A stretch of DNA of 6,902 nt, taken from positions 1 to 6,902 of the forward strand of contig CALFEW010000834.1 in assembly GCA_937958365.1 (NCBI GenBank), in the 5' to 3' direction. The notes under the pieces are model-generated. The model was not told the origin of the DNA. It worked only from the letters and a program-made list of their open reading frames with translations, and ran no database searches. Made by a program: the position numbers and the translations under genes. The first letter of the stretch is position 1, and every line of letters starts with the position of its first letter. This DNA comes from an uncultured Chloroflexota bacterium. Lineage in GTDB: Bacteria; Chloroflexota; Anaerolineae; Promineifilales; Promineifilaceae. Shown here piece after piece: positions 1-5,566 of this stretch.

Positions 1-1784
1 GCATTATCAGACAGCCGGTACACCCGAATGGTGGCGTCTTCGGAGGCGGAAGCCAGGAAACGGCCGTCGGGCGACAGGTCCACATCCAGCACCGCGTCGT
101 CGTGGGGCGGAAAGGTATAAACCGGCGACCCATCGTCAACCCGCCACAACCCGACGGTAAAATCGTGTGAAGCGGCGGCGACGAGTTGCCCATCAGCGCT
201 GAAAACCAGGTTGTTGCGGAAAAAAGAGCAGCCGGGCACGTCCTCTTTCTCGCCGCCCATCGCCACGTGCAATGCGCCATCGGCCACCTGCCAGACGTTC
301 ACGGTGTCGTCGAAGGCGATGGGACCGGTGCGCTGGCCGGCGCCGGCAGCCAGGAAACGGCCGTCCGGCGAAAAGGCCACGCTGTCCACCTTGCCGCTTG
401 GCTGACCGAGCGTTTGCTGCGGCGCGCCATGCAATCCCCAGATTTGCACCAGACCGCTGGCAAAACTCACGGCCGTCGTCGCCCCATCCGGCGCAAAAGT
501 CACGTCGGTGATGTCGCCCAACATGTGGGCGGACAGGCTTTGCACCAGACGGCCGTCGGGCAATTGGCGGATTTCTACCAGGCCGTTTTGGTCCACGGCG
601 GCAAAGCGCGCGTTGTCCGGCAGAAGGCGCAAGGCGATGAGGGGAACGCCGTTACCGGCGCTGGCCTGCGTTGGTTCGTTTTGGGTCACGTCCCATAAGG
701 CCAAACGGCCATCGGGCCAGGCGACGACCAGGTTGGCTCCGGCAAGCAACAATTTCAGATGGCTCGCGTCGTCGAGATTGGCGGCGGCCGGGATGGTGGC
801 GATGGTTTGCCCGCCGTCCAACTGCACGATGTCAATCTCGCCGGTTGGGGTGGTGACGGCCAGGAAACGGCCGTCTGACCCCATCGCCCAATTGTCCTCC
901 GCCACAAAACGGCCGACCGGGCGCTGATAGAGTGCGTCGGGCACGGCCGTTTGCCAGATGAACAGGGTGTTGTCGCGCTGCATTGTCCGGTCGGTGGTGA
1001 TGGCTGCGTAATAAGCGCCGTCAGGGGAGAGACGGCCGTTTTCCAACGTCATGCCGGTTTCGCTGCGTAAAACTGATGGAGATTCGCCCCCGGCTGCTGT
1101 GGGCCGGACGGCCACTTCGCTGCCGGTTTGCGTTTGCAACGGCACAGCGATGAATTCGCCGTTGGGCGTCCAGGCCATGCGCCCCAGACGGCCGTTCGCC
1201 GGCGCGGTGATCAGGCTGACAGGTGCGGCGGCGCTCTGCCAGGCATGGCTGGCGACCTGATGGGCGGCGCTGCTGATCAACTGCCCATCGGCCGTGAAGG
1301 TGATCTGCAAAATGGATTCGCCGCCGCTGAGCGCGGTGGGCGGCTGGTCGCTGCCCACTTCCCACAGGCTAATCTGGTTGTTTTGCCAGCCGGCGATGGC
1401 CAGGAAACGGCCGTCAGGCGAAAACGCCGCGCTGCGAATTGGCTCGGTCGGCTCGATGAAATCCACCGGCTGCCAGGTGGCCGCGTCATACACCGCCAGG
1501 CCAACCGTCGTGATGATACCCAGGTAACGGCCAGCGGGGTCGGCGACCACGTCGAACGCTTTGCCATCACCCCAACGGGCTACGGCCGTTAGCTGTCCTG
1601 CGTTCTCCGGGGTGATGGTTGCGTCGCTCAGCGCAGGCAGCCGGGTGGGTTGGGGCGTGTCGCCGGTCGCCGCATCCTGGGCAGGCGATAGCGGCTGGCA
1701 ACTGCTGAAGATGATCAGCAAGAGCAGGGCGAGGTGAAGGAAGCGGTGATGGAATCGTGGGGAAAACGGCCGTTTACCCGCCAA
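1..1784 (-). CDS. WD40-repeat beta-propeller lipoprotein (C-terminus beyond window)
   Basis: The frame stays open for 594 codons and leaves the window without a stop. About 12 blades are visible from roughly residue 60 onward, spaced about 42-45 residues. Each has a turn such as SPDGRFLA, SADGQLVA or TPNGEFIA followed by a strand ending in LWEV, VNVWQV, LALWDV or IRVYRL, which is typical of WD40/YVTN-type propellers. The last visible blade reads SPDGRFLASASEDATIRVYR. Twelve or more blades suggest two propellers. The N-terminus has basic residues (KRPFSPRFHHR), a hydrophobic stretch (LALLLLIIF) and Cys29 in IFSSC, a lipobox with an unusual Phe at -3, so export and lipid anchoring are likely. 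No ATG fits before this leader. I chose TTG at 1784, which overlaps the amidase stop by 11 bases, though no clear ribosome site precedes it. The propeller probably binds protein or ligand and has no visible catalytic domain. The family call is firm; start and partner are uncertain. Confidence 0.88.
   Translation of the reverse strand, partial: MAGKRPFSPRFHHRFLHLALLLLIIFSSCQPLSPAQDAATGDTPQPTRLPALSDATITPENAGQLTAVARWGDGKAFDVVADPAGRYLGIITTVGLAVYDAATWQPVDFIEPTEPIRSAAFSPDGRFLAIAGWQNNQISLWEVGSDQPPTALSGGESILQITFTADGQLISSAAHQVASHAWQSAAAPVSLITAPANGRLGRMAWTPNGEFIAVPLQTQTGSEVAVRPTAAGGESPSVLRSETGMTLENGRLSPDGAYYAAITTDRTMQRDNTLFIWQTAVPDALYQRPVGRFVAEDNWAMGSDGRFLAVTTPTGEIDIVQLDGGQTIATIPAAANLDDASHLKLLLAGANLVVAWPDGRLALWDVTQNEPTQASAGNGVPLIALRLLPDNARFAAVDQNGLVEIRQLPDGRLVQSLSAHMLGDITDVTFAPDGATTAVSFASGLVQIWGLHGAPQQTLGQPSGKVDSVAFSPDGRFLAAGAGQRTGPIAFDDTVNVWQVADGALHVAMGGEKEDVPGCSFFRNNLVFSADGQLVAAASHDFTVGLWRVDDGSPVYTFPPHDDAVLDVDLSPDGRFLASASEDATIRVYRLSDN
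52..1415 (-). repeat. Four identical 17-base direct repeats within the WD40 gene
   Basis: The 17-mer GCCAGGAAACGGCCGTC (plus strand) occurs at 52-68, 349-365, 859-875 and 1399-1415. On the coding strand it encodes DGRFLA, the turn motif of four different propeller blades, always in the same frame. Each copy contains the window-wide octamer ACGGCCGT. Other blades encode related turns with different codons (for example SADGQLV, TPNGEFI), so the identity of these four is more than protein conservation requires. Confidence 0.9.
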
Positions 1785-3288
1785 ATGGCACCGTCGGGAA
1801 AAATTTTGGCGGCTGCCGAAACTGCGTGGCTTGCTCGAAGGCGTAGGCCAATTTGAGCAAGGTGGGTTCCTGGAACGCCCCGGCCATGAACGTGATGCCC
1901 ACCGGCAGGCCATGAACAAACCCCGCCGGCACGGTGATGGCCGGATACCCGGCAACGGCCGTGGGCGACGAACTGCCGCCGCCATAATGATCGCCGTTCA
2001 CCCAATCGGTCAGCCAGGCCGGGCCGCCGGTGGGGGCGACGATGGCGTCCAGCCGGTGCGTTTGCAGCGCTTTGTCCAGCCCTTCCTGGCGCGACCGGCG
2101 GTGGTTGATCGCCAGGGCTTCCAGGTAGGCGGCTTCGGTGAGCGGCCCTTTTTCTTGTGCCAATGTCATGCGCTCCTGTCCAAAATAGGGCATCACCCGG
2201 TCAGCGTTCGCCTGGTTGAAGGCGATGACGTCGGCCATCGTTTTCACCGGCGCGTCCGGCCCCAGCCCGGCCAGATAGGCGTTCAGGTCGGCCTTGAATT
2301 CGTACAACAGCACCGTCAATTCCGATTCGCCAAAGCCTTCCAGCGAATCCAGGTTGACCGGGTCTACAAGCTGTGCGCCGCGTGCTTTCATGGCTGCCAG
2401 GCACACTTCCATGAGGGCGTCTACCTCTGGGTGAAAGCCAAAAAAGTTGCGGGCAACGCCGATGCGCGCCCCGTGCAGGCCGTTTTTGTCCAGGAATTGG
2501 GTGTAGTCGGTGGAGACGTGGGGAGCGCTTACGGCCGTTGCCGGATCGTTCGGGTCTACGCCGGTCAGCGCACTCAGGACGATGGCGGCGTCGGTGACGG
2601 TGCGGGCCATTGGCCCGGCGGTGTCCTGGCTGTGGGCGATGGGAACCACGCCGGCGCGGCTGACCAGGCCCAGCGTCGGCTTGAGGCCGACGATGCCGTT
2701 GGCGTGCGACGGGCAGACGATGGAGCCATCCGTCTCTGTGCCGATGGCCGCGGCGCAAAAATTGGCGGAAACGGCCACCGCCGAGCCGGAGCTGGAACCG
2801 CAAGGATTGCGGTCCAGGGCATAAGGGTTGCGCGTCTGGCCGCCGCGGCTGCTCCAACCGGAGGAGGAGCGGCTGGAGCGAAAGTTGGCCCATTCGCTGA
2901 GGTTGGCTTTGCCCAGGATGACGGCTCCGGCGGCGCGCAGCCCCGTCACCAAAAAGGCGTCTTGCGGGGCGATGGAACCGGCCAGGGCCAGGGAACCGGC
3001 GGTGGTTTGCATCCGGTCGGCGGTGGCGATGTTGTCTTTGAGGATGATGGGGATGCCGTGCAGCGGGCCGCGTGGTCCTTTGGCGGCGCGTTCGGCGTCC
3101 AATTCAGCGGCGGTGGTCAGGGCGTCGGGGTTGAGTTCGATGATGGCGTTGATGGCCGGGCCGTGTTCATCGAGCTGGGTGATGCGTTCCAGGTAGAGTT
3201 CGACGAGACGATGGGCGGAGTAACGGCCGTTGCTCATGCCCGTTTGCAGGTCGTTGATGGTGGTTTCTGTCAAGACAAAATCAGTCAT
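1774..3288 (-). CDS. Amidase signature family hydrolase
   Basis: The 504-residue protein spans a complete amidase-signature domain, the usual length for free-standing bacterial amidases. The Ser-cisSer-Lys triad is readable: Lys84 in ILKDN, cis-Ser165 in CGSSSGSAVAV and nucleophile Ser189 in GTETDGSI. The 24-residue gap between the two serines matches that of FAAH and malonamidase E2. Downstream, GIVGLKPTLGLVSRAGVVPI and QDTAGPMARTVTDAAIVL are typical of the family. Such enzymes hydrolyse a carboxamide to acid plus ammonia; the substrate cannot be predicted. No signal peptide or membrane segment is seen, so it is probably cytoplasmic. It is unlikely to be the tRNA amidotransferase subunit GatA, because gatB and gatC are absent and the sequence resembles stand-alone amidases. 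The ATG has a good ribosome site, lies 13 bases after the kinase stop, and its own stop overlaps the proposed WD40 start, implying one transcript. Confidence 0.95.
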   Translation of the reverse strand: MTDFVLTETTINDLQTGMSNGRYSAHRLVELYLERITQLDEHGPAINAIIELNPDALTTAAELDAERAAKGPRGPLHGIPIILKDNIATADRMQTTAGSLALAGSIAPQDAFLVTGLRAAGAVILGKANLSEWANFRSSRSSSGWSSRGGQTRNPYALDRNPCGSSSGSAVAVSANFCAAAIGTETDGSIVCPSHANGIVGLKPTLGLVSRAGVVPIAHSQDTAGPMARTVTDAAIVLSALTGVDPNDPATAVSAPHVSTDYTQFLDKNGLHGARIGVARNFFGFHPEVDALMEVCLAAMKARGAQLVDPVNLDSLEGFGESELTVLLYEFKADLNAYLAGLGPDAPVKTMADVIAFNQANADRVMPYFGQERMTLAQEKGPLTEAAYLEALAINHRRSRQEGLDKALQTHRLDAIVAPTGGPAWLTDWVNGDHYGGGSSSPTAVAGYPAITVPAGFVHGLPVGITFMAGAFQEPTLLKLAYAFEQATQFRQPPKFFPTVPFGG

Positions 3289-3293
3289 GGCGT

Positions 3294-3298
3294 CCTCA
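3294..3298 (-). promoter_or_regulatory. Ribosome binding site of the amidase
   Basis: On the minus strand TGAGG ends five bases before the amidase ATG at 3288. It lies in the 13-base gap after the kinase stop codon and fixes the amidase start. It is the clearest Shine-Dalgarno sequence in the window; the kinase and WD40 starts lack an equally good one. Confidence 0.75.
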
Positions 3299-3301
3299 CA
3301 G

Positions 3302-5392
3302 TCAGGTGGTGTATGTGGGGAGCAGCGGCAAATTTACACGCACGCGGGTCCCATGATCAGGCTGGCTGTCAATTTCAATGAGACCATTGTGCAAGGTAGC
3401 GATGCTTTTGGCAATAGTCAGCCCCAAACCAATGCCGGGCACGTTGGATTGGCTGACGCCTTGCCCGCGATAGAAGCGGTCGAACAGGTGGGGAATGTCT
3501 TCCGGGGCGATGCCCATGCCGGTGTCTTCGATGTACAGGTAGGCGCTCTTCGCTTCCAGATTGGCGGATGCTTTGAGGCGAATTTCGCCATGTCTGGTGT
3601 ATTTTAAGGCATTTTCCATGAGGGTGGAGAGCATTTCGGTCAGCTGCTTAAAGTTGCCTCGTATGGGCAGATGGGCGATTTCCGGCGTAAACGTCAGGTG
3701 GAGACCCTTTAGTTCCGCCTGATTCTGGTAATGTTTGACGACGTGGGCTGCCACTTCATTTAAGTTGATCTGGGTCCAGACCGGGCTTTCCTGGTCGAGA
3801 TCCAGGTTGGACAACCGGAGAATGTTCTCGATTAATTCCTTCAGCCGTTCCGTTTGTTGGTTGAGAATGGTGATGTAATGGGGATGTTTGGCGGCTGGGC
3901 CTCTTTTCAGCAGGTCCAGATAGAGCATCAGGTTGGCCAGAGGGGTGCGGAGTTCGTGGGAAATGTCGTCTATGAATTTGGACTTGAGGCGGTCTAATTC
4001 TTGCAGTTGGTGGTAAGCCTGGCGCAGTTCCTGGGTGCGTTGGGTGACGCGGCTTTCCAGTTCGTCGGCGTATCGCTGCGTTTGTTCGTATAGTTGGGCG
4101 TTGACGATGGCGATGGCGGCCTGATGGACGAAGGCCATGGCAATGGCGGCGTCTCTGCGATTGTAAAAGTCGGGTTCGGCTTTGATCAGGCTCAGGAGGC
4201 CGATGGCTTTTTCTTTGACGATGAGCGGGACGCCTAACCAGCAGTATGGTTGGTGGGGGAAAACGGCCGTTTCCGGCCTGATTACCGGTGCGCGTTGGGT
4301 CAGCACTTCCTGCATGTGGGGCGGGATGTCCGTGACCGGCGACGTGGTGAAGACCAGTTCGCGTGAGCGGCTGGCGTGGTGGGAGACATTGTGTAAACGG
4401 CCGTCCATCAACAACAAAACCGAGGCTTCGTCGTAGGCGACGACGTGGGCCAGTTGCGCCAAAATGATGTCCAGCACTTGTTGGTGGGCCAGACTGCTGT
4501 TGAGGACGCCTATCACTTTGCTCAGCGTTTCCGCCAGTTCCCGCTGTTCTTTTTCGGCTTTGAGCGACTGGGCTTTGGCGAGAGCCAGGGACAGATGGCT
4601 GACAACCTGCTCGCCCTGGGCAATTTCGTCGGGCGTGAAGTGGTGGGGCGCAAGGAAAATAACGAAAGCTGCGCCCAATTTTTGCGCGCCGGCAATGAGG
4701 GGCAAGGCCAGCATAGATTGGCTGGGAAAGAGGATGGCCGTGTGCATGCGGGCATAAGGAGATTTGCCTACATGTTCCAGGATGAGTGGCTGGCCGGAAG
4801 TAAGGACAGCGGCCGTGATGGTTTTTTGCCGAGTATCTGGCCCGGTCTGGGGGAATTCTTCAGCCAGACTGCTGCTGACAGCGCCGGGAACGGCCGTTTG
4901 CCGGTCTTCATCCCACAACGTAATGCTGCACCCATCGGCGCCAAACAGTTCACCCAGCCGGTCGGCAAAAATTTGCAGCATCGTGTGAAAGTCGGGCGTT
5001 TGCAGCGCAGCCCGGGTAATCTCATTTAACCAGGTAAGAAAATGTTCACGAGCGCGCAAGGCATCCTCGGCCTGCTTCCGTTCGGTGATGTCACGCAGGG
5101 AAGCCAGATGAGCTGTCTCGTTTTGCCAGACGATGTCTACCACGCGCATTTCGGCGACTTTGTTGGCTTTGTAGGGGTTGATAACGTCAATTTCGGTGGT
5201 TTCATTGGCCACGACAGGGTAGCCAAACATGGCCCCGGTCAGGCTGGCCTGACTGCGCGCAAAAAGGGTGACGGCCGCCGGGTTAGCAAAACGGATGATG
5301 CCCTGCTTATCAACGATAACAATGCCATCCGCGTTGGCCTCGATGACCTTGCGAAAGCGATTTTCGCTGGCTTGTAATAATTGATCGTTCAT
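3302..5392 (-). CDS. Cytoplasmic PAS-GAF-GAF sensor histidine kinase
   Basis: This 696-residue protein has, in order, a PAS domain with PAC tail (about 8-110, ending ASLRDITERKQAEDALR), a GAF domain (about 124-274), a second GAF domain (about 294-436), a coiled-coil linker (about 437-471), a HisKA dimerisation domain with phospho-acceptor His479 in DISHELRTP, and a HATPase domain with N box LMENALKYT (Asn594), G1 box EDTGMGI (Asp623), F box LFDRFYRG and G2 box GIGLGL. All transmitter motifs are intact, so it should be active. No membrane segment is seen, so the signal is probably internal: a small ligand, redox state or a protein partner. There is no receiver domain, so a separate response regulator is needed and none is in the window. 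The frame extends upstream to an ATG at 5470, but those 26 codons lie in the inverted repeat, so I chose ATG 5392, just before the PAS domain. It follows kaiC by 174 bases and precedes the amidase by 13. Confidence 0.95.
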   Translation of the reverse strand: MNDQLLQASENRFRKVIEANADGIVIVDKQGIIRFANPAAVTLFARSQASLTGAMFGYPVVANETTEIDVINPYKANKVAEMRVVDIVWQNETAHLASLRDITERKQAEDALRAREHFLTWLNEITRAALQTPDFHTMLQIFADRLGELFGADGCSITLWDEDRQTAVPGAVSSSLAEEFPQTGPDTRQKTITAAVLTSGQPLILEHVGKSPYARMHTAILFPSQSMLALPLIAGAQKLGAAFVIFLAPHHFTPDEIAQGEQVVSHLSLALAKAQSLKAEKEQRELAETLSKVIGVLNSSLAHQQVLDIILAQLAHVVAYDEASVLLLMDGRLHNVSHHASRSRELVFTTSPVTDIPPHMQEVLTQRAPVIRPETAVFPHQPYCWLGVPLIVKEKAIGLLSLIKAEPDFYNRRDAAIAMAFVHQAAIAIVNAQLYEQTQRYADELESRVTQRTQELRQAYHQLQELDRLKSKFIDDISHELRTPLANLMLYLDLLKRGPAAKHPHYITILNQQTERLKELIENILRLSNLDLDQESPVWTQINLNEVAAHVVKHYQNQAELKGLHLTFTPEIAHLPIRGNFKQLTEMLSTLMENALKYTRHGEIRLKASANLEAKSAYLYIEDTGMGIAPEDIPHLFDRFYRGQGVSQSNVPGIGLGLTIAKSIATLHNGLIEIDSQPDHGTRVRVNLPLLPTYTT

Positions 5393-5412
5393 AGACGTAG
5401 CAAATCGTAGTC

Positions 5413-5509
5413 GTACCCGTAACCCGAAGTCCGTATAGCGTATTCCGTTGGCGTTCACCAGAGGTAGCACCCTACGGAATACGGTATACGGATTACCGAA
5501 TACGGGTAC
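5413..5509. repeat. Inverted repeat built of tandem 7-base units
   Basis: Arms of 39 bases (5413-5451 and 5471-5509) flank a 19-base loop, with 32 of 39 positions complementary by hand alignment. Most mismatches cluster in one 8-base block near the outer third. The right arm is five consecutive heptamers from 5474 to 5508: ACGGAAT, ACGGTAT, ACGGATT, ACCGAAT, ACGGGTA. The left arm, 5414-5448, is five heptamers on the opposite strand: TACCCGT, AACCCGA, AGTCCGT, ATAGCGT, ATTCCGT. It occupies most of the gap between kaiC and the kinase gene. No T-run follows on either strand, so it does not look like an intrinsic terminator. It could be a dispersed palindromic repeat, an mRNA-stabilising or attenuating hairpin, or a protein-binding site. 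Confidence 0.85.
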
Positions 5510-5566
5510 TCGCTTTTTCCCACAGCGTATTTGGAATTTGTAGCGGAACTTATTCTCTTACAAGTT

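Noticed and set aside
186..1592. Several plus-strand open frames of 60-170 codons opposite the WD40 gene
   Set aside because: They are low-complexity shadows. The minus-strand frame is continuous and encodes regular WD40-like blades throughout.
1774..3288. Assignment of the amidase as GatA of the tRNA amidotransferase
   Set aside because: There is no gatB or gatC neighbour, and the sequence around the triad looks like stand-alone amidases, so a gat symbol is not justified.
1831..3381. A 516-codon open frame on the plus strand
   Set aside because: It is antisense to the amidase, is Gly/Val/Arg/Gln-rich with no recognisable domain, and arises from the base composition of the opposite strand. 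The amidase has a full catalytic triad.
5393..5470. Upstream extension of the kinase to an ATG at 5470
   Set aside because: The extra 26 codons lie largely in the loop and left arm of the heptamer inverted repeat and add no domain. The ATG at 5392 sits directly before the PAS domain.
5413..5509. The heptamer array considered as a CRISPR array or att site
   Set aside because: The units are contiguous 7-mers without spacers and there are no cas genes, integrase or insertion-sequence genes in the window.
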